Positions 9,284 through 18,525 of a DNA stretch of 48,448 nucleotides are shown here, one piece after another. The notes beneath the pieces were generated by a model. That model ran no database searches, was not told the DNA's origin, and was given only the letters and a program-made list of their open reading frames with translations. A program made the translations under genes and the position numbers. Every line of letters starts with the position of its first letter. Positions within the stretch are counted from its first letter, which is position 1. Origin of the DNA: Methyloglobulus morosus KoM1 (lineage in GTDB: Bacteria; Pseudomonadota; Gammaproteobacteria; Methylococcales; Methylomonadaceae); contig NZ_AYLO01000082.1 in NCBI RefSeq assembly GCF_000496735.2, forward strand, positions 1-48,448. The letters are read 5' to 3'.

Positions 9284-10593
9284 TATCTTCCCTGCATCAA
9301 GGCTTCAATTTCCATAATAGTTTTTGGTACTCCATGCGTTAGGATTTCGTGGCCTTGTTCGGTAACCAGCAGGTCATCTTCGATACGTATGCCGATACCC
9401 CGCCACTTCTCATCCACGGTAAGGCAGTCGGTGGGAATATACAAGCCCGGTTCAACGGTAAGCACCATGCCCGGCTCCAACAAGCGCCATTTCTGCTCGA
9501 CCTTGTAATCGCCGACATCATGCACGTCCATCCCCAGCCAGTGGCCGATGCGGTGCATATAAAATTGCTTGAACTTTTCTTTCTTGATGAGCGATTTTAC
9601 TTTGCCTTCCAGCAAACCCAGGGCAACCAAGCCTTTGGTCAGCACTTCTACAGAGGCATCATGGGCGTTATGCCACGGTATTCCTGGCTTGATTTGCTCG
9701 ATAGCGGCGGTTTGGGCATCCAACACCAACTGGTATAACTGCTTTTGCGGTTCGCTGAAATGACCGGACACGGGGAAAGTACGGGTAATGTCGGCGGCAT
9801 AGTGGTCGCACTCCGCACCCGCATCGATTAACAATAAATCACCGTTTTTTAACTTATCGGTATTTTCCGTGTAATGAAGGACGCAAGCATTTTTGCCGCC
9901 TGCAACAATAGACGGGTAAGCAACTGACCGCAATCCTTCCACCATGAAATGGTGCACTAATTCAGCTTCAATTTGGTACTCGTACAAACCTGCCTTACAG
10001 GCCTGCATCGCCTTGACGTGACCTATGGCTGAAACTTCCGCAGCACGGCGCATTAATTTGATTTCTTCATTACTTTTGAAAAGCCGCATTTCGTGCAGGA
10101 TATGCTCTAGCGAAACCAATTCCCCAGGTGCAACCAACCCCGACCTGGACTGGCTTTTGATGTGGTTGATCCAGTCCAGCAAATGATGGTCCAGATCGGA
10201 ATCGCGCCCCATTGGATAAAAAACCTTGTGCTTGTTTTCCAACATGCCGGGCAAGATGTCATCCAGGTCGTCTATGGGGAACGCGTCATCGGCTTGATAA
10301 TGCCCGGTCGCGCCTTCCAGGCCTGCGTGCGCGCCTTCCCATAAGGCTTTAGTGGCGTCGAATTCACGGCAGAACAAGATATATTCGCCTTGTTCGCGGC
10401 CAGGGATAAACACAGCCAACGCATCCGGTTCAGAAAAACCCGTCAGGTAATAAAAGTCACTGTCTTGTCGGTACGGGTAATGCACGTCACGGTTGCGTAT
10501 TTTTGTCGATGAACTGCCCAATAAGGCGATATTTCCCTTACCGATGCGCTGCATCAATTGTTTGCGGCGTTTTTTGAATTCGCTTTGTTTCAT
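9283..10593 (-). CDS. pepP: Xaa-Pro aminopeptidase P
   Basis: Dimetal (Mn) exopeptidase removing N-terminal residues that precede proline. The pita-bread fold metal ligands are visible in order: two Asp (LLIDAGAECDHYAADITRTF), His (HRIGHWLGMDVHDVGDY), Glu (LTVEPGLYI) and Glu (GIRIEDDLLVT). The N-terminal domain begins KKRRKQLMQRIGKGNIALL and contains DSDFYYLTGFSEPDALAV, characteristic of PepP. 436 residues. It lies between ygfB and ubiH in a tight operon. Confidence 0.94.
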   Translation of the reverse strand: MKQSEFKKRRKQLMQRIGKGNIALLGSSSTKIRNRDVHYPYRQDSDFYYLTGFSEPDALAVFIPGREQGEYILFCREFDATKALWEGAHAGLEGATGHYQADDAFPIDDLDDILPGMLENKHKVFYPMGRDSDLDHHLLDWINHIKSQSRSGLVAPGELVSLEHILHEMRLFKSNEEIKLMRRAAEVSAIGHVKAMQACKAGLYEYQIEAELVHHFMVEGLRSVAYPSIVAGGKNACVLHYTENTDKLKNGDLLLIDAGAECDHYAADITRTFPVSGHFSEPQKQLYQLVLDAQTAAIEQIKPGIPWHNAHDASVEVLTKGLVALGLLEGKVKSLIKKEKFKQFYMHRIGHWLGMDVHDVGDYKVEQKWRLLEPGMVLTVEPGLYIPTDCLTVDEKWRGIGIRIEDDLLVTEQGHEILTHGVPKTIMEIEALMQGR

Positions 10594-10607
10594 GTGCCCT
10601 TGATCAT

Positions 10608-11141
10608 TTAATGTACGGTGCGGCCATCAACTGAGTTTAATTCAGTGTGCAGGAAAATGACTGCCGCCCTGAGGTATTCAGTAATTTCCATAAAATCATT
10701 CTCTGCATCTTCGCTTTCAGCATCGGCATCAAGTTTAGTGAATTCGGCAATATCTTTCACGATTTCGCGACTATCATCGGACCAGTTTGCTGCTGGCTCA
10801 GATGTGGCAGAGGTTGAACCCAAGCCGAACAAAAAGCCCTGACACCATTGCCCCAAAGCCTCAATCCGCCCACTAAGGGGCGCATCTTCATCTGGGAGCA
10901 ACAACTCAAAGGTGAATTCATCGCTTGCCAGCAGACTACTGGTTTCTCCAAACAAATCTTCTAAGATAGCCTTATCTTCAACACTAACATCCCCACCTTC
11001 ATGCAATAACTCGCTCAACCAATACCCTGGTCCTGTACGGTTATTGACACAGAGCATACCTACTGCCATGCCGTGGGATTCCGCTGCGGAAAGGCCGGCA
11101 TCAATTTTAACAATTATTGTATTGATGTCTTGATAGAACAT
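10608..11141 (-). CDS. ygfB: YgfB/UPF0149 family protein
   Basis: Small cytosolic protein of the YecA/YgfB family, recognisable from SAAESHGMAVGMLC near the N-terminus, WCQGFLFGLG in the middle and the C-terminal EYLRAAVIFLHTEL. It is the first gene of the ygfB-pepP-ubiH operon, 14 bp before pepP. The ATG at 11141 is preferred; a TTG nine bases further upstream is in frame and neither has a strong ribosome site. The molecular role is unsettled in the family. Confidence 0.88.
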   Translation of the reverse strand: MFYQDINTIIVKIDAGLSAAESHGMAVGMLCVNNRTGPGYWLSELLHEGGDVSVEDKAILEDLFGETSSLLASDEFTFELLLPDEDAPLSGRIEALGQWCQGFLFGLGSTSATSEPAANWSDDSREIVKDIAEFTKLDADAESEDAENDFMEITEYLRAAVIFLHTELNSVDGRTVH

Positions 11142-11301
11142 AGCGCACAAGTGCCTAAACTGTACTAGAATTAGTTAGGCTTATGCTACCATTTATCAAA
11201 AATTTGTTTATTATTAAGTTAACAAATACATTGCCTTTGTTTCTGCAGGGGCTATCTTACGTGCTATCCGCCGTAGCCTACCCCTTAAATCAAGTGAAGC
11301 C

Positions 11302-11529
11302 ATGACCGAGAAAGAACCTTATCAATCCTTGGAGATAAAGGATCTTGAAAAAAAACTGGATCAGCTCATCGAGTTGTACCATACGGTTGAAACCGAAAAT
11401 GAAGCCTTAAAAAGCAAACAGGAGACGTTGGTGCGGGAAAAAGCCGAGCTTCTTGAAAAAACCACAATCGCCAGGAACAGGGTAGAGGCCATGATTTCAC
11501 GACTGAAAACGATGGGGCAGGGTTCATGA
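11302..11529 (+). CDS. ZapB-like coiled-coil protein (TIGR02449 type)
   Basis: 75 residues, almost entirely charged heptad sequence (LEKKLDQLIELYHTVETENE) predicted to be one long coiled coil. This matches the small gammaproteobacterial family found immediately upstream of zapA. It overlaps the zapA start by four bases (ATGA), which implies coupled synthesis of two FtsZ-associated factors. Divergent from ygfB with about 160 bp in between. Confidence 0.85.
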   Translation: MTEKEPYQSLEIKDLEKKLDQLIELYHTVETENEALKSKQETLVREKAELLEKTTIARNRVEAMISRLKTMGQGS

Positions 11530-11825
11530 GCGGTAAAAACACAGCTGTGTTACTTAACATAATGGGGAAAGAATACAAGATTGCCTGTGAACCCGATGAG
11601 CAAGAAAATCTCGTCCGTTCTGCCCAAGAATTAGATAAGCAAATGTGCAAAATGCGCGATTCCGGCAAAGTGGGCAATGCCGAACGGATAGCCGTGATGG
11701 CGGCGCTTAATTTAAGCCATGAACTGCACTCCCTGAAAAATCAAACCACTGTTTTTAGTCAAGGCTGGAAGGACTGCTTTATGAGCATGATGGACAAAAT
11801 CGAAAATGTTTTAGAAAAGCACTAA
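11526..11825 (+). CDS. zapA: Cell division protein ZapA
   Basis: FtsZ-ring stabiliser. The N-terminal globular head carries LNIMGKEYKIACEPDEQENL and LDKQMCKMRDSGKVGNAERI, followed by a C-terminal coiled coil that forms tetramers. 99 residues is typical. The gene is followed by 6S RNA, the arrangement conserved across gammaproteobacteria. Confidence 0.93.
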   Translation: MSGKNTAVLLNIMGKEYKIACEPDEQENLVRSAQELDKQMCKMRDSGKVGNAERIAVMAALNLSHELHSLKNQTTVFSQGWKDCFMSMMDKIENVLEKH

Positions 11826-11844
11826 TCAGAGTAAACTATAGCCC

Positions 11845-12028
11845 TGTATCTCCTGCGGTGTTCGATGGTGTATTGGGTGTTTCCTGAACCTATTTTTACC
11901 CAGGGGGCAAATACCGTTAATGGTGTGCATGCCCGTCTCGACGAGAAGCCTGATTTAACGAGCCTGTCCCCACTTGAACTTTCGGTTCAAGGACGAAAAT
12001 ACATAACGGCACAGGCGGGAGATGCATA
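11845..12028 (+). ncRNA. ssrS: 6S RNA
   Basis: Regulatory RNA that binds the sigma70 RNA polymerase holoenzyme. It lies just downstream of zapA as expected. The closing stem is visible as GTATCTCC (about 11846-11853) pairing with GGAGATGC near 12018-12025. The conserved GCATGCCCGTCTC / GAGAAGCCT block lies around 11925-11955, and the terminal hairpin CTTGAACTTTCGGTTCAAG around 11973-11991. Exact 5' and 3' ends are estimates from the closing stem. Unlike many relatives, no 5-formyltetrahydrofolate cyclo-ligase gene follows; the next gene converges from the other strand. Confidence 0.88.
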
Positions 12029-12052
12029 CCTCGAACTTTGCCTGCCTCGCAA

Positions 12053-13438
12053 TCAATCCTGATCGTATTTAAGATGGTACTTCTGTACCCGATAGCGCAT
12101 GGTTTCGCGTGTCGCCCGTAACAGACGGGCCGCCCCAGTGACATTGTTGTTGGCACGGCTGAGGGCTTCTTGGATTATCACCTTTTCCATATCCTGTAAC
12201 GACAGGCTTCCGTCCAACGGAATAAACATGCCGTCATTGGCAACAACGGCAGCCGCTACATTTTTATTTGGCAATTGCAACCATTGCGCCGGAAACACCT
12301 CGCTGTCGGCAAGCAATACACAACGCTCGACGATGTTATGCAATTCGCGGATGTTACCCGGCCAGTCGTAAGATTCAAGCTGATCCCACACGCTGTCGGG
12401 AATTGTTTTGATATTTTTTCCGGTTTTGATATTGCAATCGGCAACAAATTGCGGCACCAAATCACGCAAATCTTCAATCCGTTCCCGCAAAGGCGGAATA
12501 TGGATGTTTAACACGCTGAGACGATGGTACAGGTCTTGGCGAAATTCTCCGCTCTTGACCTTTCCCAGCAAGTCCCGGTTGGTGGCGGCAATAATCTGGA
12601 CATCAACTTCAACCGTACTTTCACTGCCCAAACGCCTGAACTTTAATTCTTCCACCGCCTTAAGCAGCTTGCCTTGCAAGTCCAAATCCAATTCGCCGAT
12701 TTCATCTAGGAAAATCGTTCCGGTGTCCGCTTGTTCCAATAAGCCACGATGGCGTTTTTTTGCGCCTGTGAACGCCCCGGCTTCATAGCCAAACAATTCG
12801 GATTCCAGTAAATCCTTGGGGATGGCGGCACAGTTAAGCTCTACCAAGGGCTTGCTGGCACGATTGCCTGAGTAATGCAAAATACGCGTCACCAAGCCCT
12901 TGCCCGTGCCCGTTTCCCCACTGATGACCAAACTGGAGAACGGTACGTTAGCCAGTTGTTTCAACATGTCCCGCAAGATTTGAATTTTCTGGCTGCGGCC
13001 TATGAGCGCATCTAAGCTATAACGGCTGAAATGTTGGCTGGTTTCTTGTTGTAAGCGCCGTTGCGCCCTGGCGCTCCGGGCGGCGCCTTCCACCAACATA
13101 TGTAACCTGTCCAATTCGCAGGGCTTTTCGATGAAATCATACGCACCCAGGCGCAAGGCGCGCACCGAATCGGTGACACTTCCATAGCCTGTCAAAAATA
13201 TCCATTCAGCATACGGCAAGCCACTTCCAGATTGCTCTAAAAAATCCAAGGCATTACCATCCGGCAAGTTCATGTCGGACAGGATTACGATAGGTTCTAC
13301 ATCCTGCCCGTTTAGAAATTGCCGAGCGCTTTTAATGTCAACAGCGACACTGACATCCCAGTGTTGCTTACGGAAAAATCGGGCCAATTCATTGCCCAAC
13401 AAAGCTTCATCTTCGATAATCAATAAGCAATCTTTCAT
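12053..13438 (-). CDS. Sigma54-dependent response regulator (NtrC family)
   Basis: Receiver domain with the phospho-acceptor in VILSDMNLPDGNALDFL, a central AAA+ domain with Walker A (SGETGTGKG), a canonical GAFTGA loop, Walker B (IFLDEIGELD) and DWPGNIREL, and a C-terminal Fis-type helix-turn-helix (VTGAARLLRATRETMRYRV). 461 residues from the ATG at 13438, which has GGCGGG upstream and overlaps the kinase stop by four bases. It is the second sigma54 activator in this window, distinct from PilR. Target genes are not identifiable from sequence alone; nearest candidates are the genes upstream on the same strand. Confidence 0.9.
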   Translation of the reverse strand: MKDCLLIIEDEALLGNELARFFRKQHWDVSVAVDIKSARQFLNGQDVEPIVILSDMNLPDGNALDFLEQSGSGLPYAEWIFLTGYGSVTDSVRALRLGAYDFIEKPCELDRLHMLVEGAARSARAQRRLQQETSQHFSRYSLDALIGRSQKIQILRDMLKQLANVPFSSLVISGETGTGKGLVTRILHYSGNRASKPLVELNCAAIPKDLLESELFGYEAGAFTGAKKRHRGLLEQADTGTIFLDEIGELDLDLQGKLLKAVEELKFRRLGSESTVEVDVQIIAATNRDLLGKVKSGEFRQDLYHRLSVLNIHIPPLRERIEDLRDLVPQFVADCNIKTGKNIKTIPDSVWDQLESYDWPGNIRELHNIVERCVLLADSEVFPAQWLQLPNKNVAAAVVANDGMFIPLDGSLSLQDMEKVIIQEALSRANNNVTGAARLLRATRETMRYRVQKYHLKYDQD

Positions 13439-14859
13439 ACACCCGCCGGTAAAATAAGGGTCGCACAAGCATGACCTTGGCTGTCATTTTTTAGGCTTAA
13501 CTGGCCGCCCAACGAACGGGCAAACCGCAACACCATGGATAAACCCAGCCCCGTCCCGTGTTCGCGGTAACTTGCGAAAGGGCGGACACCTTGTTCCAGC
13601 AAATTCTCTGGAAAACCCTGTCCGCTGTCATACACCTCAACCTTCAAGCTGTCTGCCTGCTTGTTAATAGTTAAGTTGATGGTTCCGCCTTGTTTGCCGA
13701 GTTCTTGGGCAGAATTCAATAACAAGTTGAGCAAGGCCTGACGGAATTCAGTTTCCGGCAACAGGGATTGTAAATTGGGCGGAATCGAGTAAATCAATTT
13801 TATGTTTTCATGTACCTGATATTTCAATAAGGTTAGAAGATCGGCCACAAGTTTCGAAATATTAATCACTTTGGCTGTTTCCGGCTGCTGTTTGGAATAC
13901 GCCAGCAAATCGTTAAGGCGATTAGTCAGGCGCTTGATTTCTGTACTCACTAACGGCAATCGTTCGGTAATATTCGGATCCGTACATTCGCCGCACATGT
14001 TTTCGAGCGCAGCTTGGATACCTGCCAACGGATTTCGCAGTTCATGCGCCGCGCTGGCGGCGAGTTCACCCACCGCCGCCAGACGTTCTGAACGCGCCAA
14101 CGTATGGCTTTGTTCAAGTAAGGCGTGGGTAGCCTGACGTATTTCTCGTTCCAAGGTTTGGGTGTGGCTTACGTGTTCCTCTTCCAGTTCCGCCAAACGT
14201 CGAATTAGTCGGTTATAACTGCTGAACAACGGCTGCATCAACGGATCTTTACGGTCTTCTATGGGTTGCATTTCACCGTCAGTCAGACGTTTCAGCAATT
14301 GTTCCAACGAATTGAGCGGGGATAAGATTTGTCTCCTAAAAAACCGTATGCCCAGCAAAAAGGCGGGCAGCAGCACAGCGATCGGGATCACCACGGCAAA
14401 ATTCAACTCCAACCTACTGTCTTCATAGACCTGGGTCAACAGCTTTTCTTCATTGCTACGCTGTAGGTTAAATATTTTTTGCGAAACCGAAAGAACTTGG
14501 GAGATGTCCTGGCGTTTACCTTGTTCGATGTTCAGTAGGAAGGGTTTGATTTCATCCAACAACGCCTCCGTACCGTTTTCTCCGATGTCCCTGTTCGCAA
14601 AAAAATGGGTGATTTTTTTATGCAGTTCGGTATTTTCTAGGCTTGGGTTAATTTTCTCTCCTGAAATTAGCACTGGGTCTTTGAGCAGGTCTAAAACCAA
14701 TTGTTCAAGCTCATGCCCTTGGCTAATGTCCTGCTTGATTTTGTCGATCCGACTCAAATTGCGCCAAGTAATGCTGCCTAAAGCAAGCAATTCCACCATG
14801 ACCAACATGCCTAACACCAAACTGATAACAATTATCGGGCGGTAAAGTATCTTATGCAT
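13435..14859 (-). CDS. Membrane sensor histidine kinase paired with the sigma54 regulator
   Basis: 474 residues: an N-terminal transmembrane helix (IIVISLVLGMLVMVELLALG), a periplasmic region of about 120 residues, a second helix (FAVVIPIAVLLPAFLLG), a HAMP-like linker, coiled coil, HisKA box (ASAAHELRNPLAGIQAAL) and HATPase domain with YDSGQGFPE and GTGLGLSMVL. The gene precedes and overlaps its response regulator, so the two form one two-component operon. The periplasmic domain is not a family I recognise, so the signal is unknown. No convincing ribosome site before the ATG. Confidence 0.9.
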   Translation of the reverse strand: MHKILYRPIIVISLVLGMLVMVELLALGSITWRNLSRIDKIKQDISQGHELEQLVLDLLKDPVLISGEKINPSLENTELHKKITHFFANRDIGENGTEALLDEIKPFLLNIEQGKRQDISQVLSVSQKIFNLQRSNEEKLLTQVYEDSRLELNFAVVIPIAVLLPAFLLGIRFFRRQILSPLNSLEQLLKRLTDGEMQPIEDRKDPLMQPLFSSYNRLIRRLAELEEEHVSHTQTLEREIRQATHALLEQSHTLARSERLAAVGELAASAAHELRNPLAGIQAALENMCGECTDPNITERLPLVSTEIKRLTNRLNDLLAYSKQQPETAKVINISKLVADLLTLLKYQVHENIKLIYSIPPNLQSLLPETEFRQALLNLLLNSAQELGKQGGTINLTINKQADSLKVEVYDSGQGFPENLLEQGVRPFASYREHGTGLGLSMVLRFARSLGGQLSLKNDSQGHACATLILPAGV

Positions 14860-14902
14860 AAAGGGTAATACCTAAATAACTCACAATTCATTGAATAAAT
14901 AA

Positions 14903-15052
14903 CTATATCTTGCCATATATTTTAAGCACCAATTTATAGAACCATAGGGGGCGAAACAACACCACCCAGATTAACACTAAGGGAGTTAAAGGAACTGGGC
15001 CGATTTCAAGGATCGTAATAATCACAAGAACAATTAAACAGAAAATTCGCAT
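14903..15052 (-). CDS. 49-residue hydrophobic membrane protein
   Basis: A short frame starting MRIFCLIVLVIITILEIGPV and ending LVLKIYGKI. It has two hydrophobic stretches separated by a Pro-containing turn, then an aromatic/basic tail, so a two-helix or hairpin membrane protein is likely. It sits between the DUF2490-type gene and the histidine kinase on the same strand, about 80 bp after the former and 40 bp before the latter. No strong ribosome site is visible, so expression is inferred from composition and position only. Confidence 0.5.
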   Translation of the reverse strand: MRIFCLIVLVIITILEIGPVPLTPLVLIWVVLFRPLWFYKLVLKIYGKI

Positions 15053-15132
15053 GGGATATATAAGTCAGACGTGAATGCTGCCCTGAAACCTATGAAAATC
15101 AGTTTTTAAACATTTTTGGTTTATAAGGCAAA

Positions 15133-15858
15133 TTAGAAATTGATGAACAAAGACCCCATAATTAAGTGGTGCATGGTGTTATTCGTATGTGTCGCATCGT
15201 CCAGGTACTGGTTCAAATATCCTGCTTCGGCACGAAAACTTTTGTTGAAAGTCCAGCCGAGACCGGCAAAGGCGCGGTTTTGATCGAACCCAGCCTGGCC
15301 ACCAGTGGGTGTCGAATTGACTCGCACGAAGAATTCATCCCAAGCGATCAGGCTTAAACGCGGTTCAAATTCCAGAGGATGCATGAATCGAACCATCTGG
15401 CGAGGGCGTACCCGGACTTCACTATTATTGCCCGGCAGGAAGTTGCTTTCGACCATCGTCCTGAACATGAAAGTCCCGATGTCGGTGGGCAACACATAGC
15501 GGAAAGCGGGCCACACATCTTGTTGGGCGACATAGGCCTTGCCAACATTTTGTGTAGGCAGCCAAGTGTAGCCTGCCCAAATCGTGGCGCGGTCGCTAAG
15601 CGAATAACCTGCCGCCACCCGCACCATGCCTTGATACCAATGATCCCAATTGTCATCGAAACGAGATTGGCCTTCCAACCAGACACGGCCCTTTTGCAGC
15701 CTTGGGTCGATCACTCCCAAGCTGCCTTCGCCCACAATTTGCAACCAACTACCGGCATCCTGGAGTAAATCGTCCACCGCAAGGGCGGGTGTCGCTGCGC
15801 CAAGGGTACTCACAGCCGCTATAGTTATACCTAATGTTTTTATTTGTTTCTTAAACAT
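15133..15858 (-). CDS. DUF2490-like outer-membrane protein
   Basis: 241 residues with a Sec signal peptide (cleavage expected after TPALA, residue about 27), followed by alternating aromatic beta-strand sequence: VRVAAGYSLSDRATIWAGYT, FMFRTMVESNFLPG, RPRQMVRFMHPLEF, ending with the aromatic SLFINF typical of outer-membrane barrels. The pattern agrees with the DUF2490 family, whose function is unknown. It is the first gene in a minus-strand run that continues with the small membrane protein and the two-component pair. The 620 bp upstream are non-coding and shared with the divergent SulP gene. Confidence 0.7.
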   Translation of the reverse strand: MFKKQIKTLGITIAAVSTLGAATPALAVDDLLQDAGSWLQIVGEGSLGVIDPRLQKGRVWLEGQSRFDDNWDHWYQGMVRVAAGYSLSDRATIWAGYTWLPTQNVGKAYVAQQDVWPAFRYVLPTDIGTFMFRTMVESNFLPGNNSEVRVRPRQMVRFMHPLEFEPRLSLIAWDEFFVRVNSTPTGGQAGFDQNRAFAGLGWTFNKSFRAEAGYLNQYLDDATHTNNTMHHLIMGSLFINF

Positions 15859-16290
15859 ATCGATGATCTCATTGTTTTCTAATGTTTACTTGTTTTAAAC
15901 CTCTTACTTTGGTTGCAATCTTTGGACTAATATTTTGAGTGCATTTCATCAAGAGCCGGGAATATTCAATAAAGCTTGGGCATCCCTGTATGACAAAGCA
16001 TTAGTCGTGCCATATCGATTTTCAGGAGTGTTACCTAAGCTTTAGGGCAAGGCCATTTCTGTCATTTTGATTTGGTCTGTGAGCTGCAAATAGCCTAGAA
16101 AAATTCAAGCAGCACATTTTTTGTTCACCCGAATTTTAATAAAAATTAATCAGTTATATACATCGCCCTTGCCCTCTTTGAGAGGCATGGGAGACTCTTA
16201 GAAATTTAAAGCAGCGTCTGCGTAACAAAAAAAAGTTGGACGTTAAATGTTGCATCGTAATAACGGATGACTTCTCGGCGGGTAAAGCAA

Positions 16291-16334
16291 ATTGGTTTAA
16301 ATAAACCAATTAAATGGGTTTATTTGAACCATTG
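16291..16334. promoter_or_regulatory. Inverted-repeat operator candidate before the SulP gene
   Basis: Two near-palindromes lie in tandem: 16291-16310 (arms ATTGGTTTA / TAAACCAAT) and 16313-16334 (arms built from GGTTTA and GAACC), and the two blocks are also mirror images of each other. They lie about 150 bp upstream of the SulP start, inside a 620-bp stretch (15859-16479) that otherwise holds no gene. Such a tandem dyad is typical of a dimeric or tetrameric repressor/activator site. The binding protein is unknown. Confidence 0.4.
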
Positions 16335-16479
16335 GCCGATTCATAAACTTTCACGGCGAGCAACTGTGCACTAAATACCTAGAAAAATAAGCATGTTATG
16401 TGAATAAACCAGTCTGGCATAGGTATTGCTTAACCATAACAGCCATCTTTAAGTAAAACATCTATCTCAGGAGTCGTTC

Positions 16480-18126
16480 ATGTCCAATCCCGTATCAGTT
16501 TCGCTGCCTAAAACTGGCGTCCCCGGCCTTATCGAAAATTGGCGTAGCGATTTATTGTCCGGTTTTTTGGTATTCCTCATTGCTTTGCCCTTATGTTTAG
16601 GTATTGCTATGGCCTCCGGTTTCCCCCCAATGGCAGGCATTATCACCGCTATTATAGGCGGCTTGGTGGTTTCCAGGCTTAATGGCTCTTTTGTCACCAT
16701 CAACGGGCCTGCCGCCGGATTGATTGTGGTGATCGTCGATGCCGTGCAATCCCTGGGAGAAGGCGACGCAATGGCGGGCTACCGTTTTACGTTGGCGGCT
16801 ATCGTTTTTGCAAGCGTTTTACAAATTTTGTTGGGCGTATTCAAAGCCGGAAAACTCAGTGCATTTTTCCCCTCTTCCGTCGTCCACGGCATGTTGGCGA
16901 CAATCGGGATCATCATCATGGCAAAACAGATTCACACCCTGCTGGGTGTAAAGCCTGCGGCCAAGTCTTTGTTTGGGATAATTGGCGAAATCCCGCATTC
17001 CATTGTTGAATTCAATCCAGAAGTAACAATCATTGGCCTTTCAGGCCTGGCATTGTTGATCCTCTGGTCATTTATTAAAAATAAGACCTTAAAAATGATT
17101 CCTGCGCCCTTGTTGGTTGTGCTGCTAGGTTTGTGCTTGGAACGGGTTTTCGACCTGGACCACGTCCATAACTATATGTTCTTGCCAGATTTCCAGTTTT
17201 TACCACACCATGAATTTACCCTTGGGCCTGCCTTTTTGGTGTCAGTACCGGAACACTTTATGTCAGGATTTTACTTTCCCGATTTTTCCAAAGTTCCGAC
17301 CTTGGAGTTTTGGGAAGCCGTCGTAACCATTTGGTTGGTCGGTAGCTTGGAAAGCTTATTAAGTGCTTCAGCGGTAGATAAGCTTGATGTTTACAAGCGA
17401 AATTCAAATTTGAATAAGGATTTGACCGCCGTTGGCATCGGTAATTTTTTCTCTGGCATGATTGGTGGTTTGCCCATGATAGCGGAAATTGTCCGTAGTT
17501 CCGCGAATGTCAACAACGGCGCCAAGACTGGCTGGGCCAATTTTTTCCATGGCGCGTTCCTATTGATATTTGTCGCCTTTTTCCCAACGTTAATACACGA
17601 AATTCCGCTTGCTTGCTTGGCGGCATTGTTGGTATTCACAGGCTTCCGTCTCGCTTCACCGAAAGAATTTGGGAAGACGATGGCCGTTGGTTTAGATAAT
17701 TTTATTTTGTTCGTAGTAACCATAATAGGCATTTTGGCTACCGATTTGTTGGTCGGCGTATTGATTGGGATCGCTGTCAAACTCCTGATGCATATAGCCC
17801 GTGGCGTGAAATTGGGCAATCTCTTCTCAATGGCTTACCACGTCAAACAAACCGAAGACAACACCTACCATATAGCGATCAGTGGCGCGGCGGTATTCTC
17901 CAACTTCATCACCTTAAAAAGTATGTTATCTGAGTTGCCAAAAAAAAAGGCGGTATTCTTTGACCTGTCCGAAGCTGAATTGATCGACCACACCGTTATG
18001 GAGTTTATCCACGACTTTAGTAATGAATATACTCACAATGGCGGGACATGCACTATAGTCGGATTGGACGACCATAAACCGTATTCTGATCACCCGCTGG
18101 CTGCACGTAAGAAAAACTTGGTTTGA
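16480..18126 (+). CDS. SulP-family anion transporter with STAS domain
   Basis: Inner-membrane transporter of the SLC26/SulP family, members of which move sulfate, bicarbonate or other anions. About 12-14 hydrophobic segments run from WRSDLLSGFLVFLIALPLCL through ILATDLLVGVLIGIAVKLLM. The conserved N-terminal FPPMAGIITAIIGGLVVSRL and TINGPAAGLIVVI segments are present. Residues after about 455 form a STAS domain (VFFDLSEAELIDHTVMEFI). 548 residues. Ribosome site CAGGAG before the ATG. Substrate cannot be read from sequence; no carbonic anhydrase or sulfur gene is adjacent. Confidence 0.9.
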   Translation: MSNPVSVSLPKTGVPGLIENWRSDLLSGFLVFLIALPLCLGIAMASGFPPMAGIITAIIGGLVVSRLNGSFVTINGPAAGLIVVIVDAVQSLGEGDAMAGYRFTLAAIVFASVLQILLGVFKAGKLSAFFPSSVVHGMLATIGIIIMAKQIHTLLGVKPAAKSLFGIIGEIPHSIVEFNPEVTIIGLSGLALLILWSFIKNKTLKMIPAPLLVVLLGLCLERVFDLDHVHNYMFLPDFQFLPHHEFTLGPAFLVSVPEHFMSGFYFPDFSKVPTLEFWEAVVTIWLVGSLESLLSASAVDKLDVYKRNSNLNKDLTAVGIGNFFSGMIGGLPMIAEIVRSSANVNNGAKTGWANFFHGAFLLIFVAFFPTLIHEIPLACLAALLVFTGFRLASPKEFGKTMAVGLDNFILFVVTIIGILATDLLVGVLIGIAVKLLMHIARGVKLGNLFSMAYHVKQTEDNTYHIAISGAAVFSNFITLKSMLSELPKKKAVFFDLSEAELIDHTVMEFIHDFSNEYTHNGGTCTIVGLDDHKPYSDHPLAARKKNLV

Positions 18127-18133
18127 TTTATGG

Positions 18134-18171
18134 GCCATATCGACCCATAAGGGGACGATATGGCTTTTTTT
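18134..18171 (+). terminator. Rho-independent terminator of the SulP gene
   Basis: Stem GCCATATCG (18134-18142) pairs perfectly with CGATATGGC (18156-18164), 13-nt loop, followed by seven T. It begins 8 bp after the SulP stop codon. Confidence 0.9.
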
Positions 18172-18364
18172 GTGATGCATAGAACTAAAGTGGCGCAAAC
18201 AACCCTCACTTCTGGTTCCTTAAGATTTGTGCCGCTACGTTGGGTGAAAGGCGGGCGACTTGCTTTCGATGGCCATCAACGGTAGGGACTACGCCATTCT
18301 ACTCGTCACCTTTAATTATTACGTACACCATCGTTGCAGAAAAACATGCGCCCATGCCAATGTC

Positions 18365-18436
18365 GGCTGGATTAAGGTACGAAATCCAGCCTGACCTGTA
18401 ACTTAATTATACATTTGCCGGGTTTAGCAACCCGGC
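18365..18436. repeat. Two intergenic hairpins
   Basis: Between the SulP terminator and the porin gene (18172-18525) there is no gene. Two perfect stem-loops are visible: GGCTGGATT / AATCCAGCC at 18365-18390 and GCCGGGTT-TAGC-AACCCGGC at 18417-18436. The second resembles the short GC-rich palindromes scattered in many proteobacterial genomes. It could also help end transcripts arriving from the porin gene, but has no T-run on that strand. Confidence 0.5.
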
Positions 18437-18525
18437 CTACATTTTGATTGGACAGATTTAAATGGATTTTCTTTTTTAATGGGCTTATCAATGCCAAAAG
18501 TATTTATGAATTTAACTTCAGGTTC

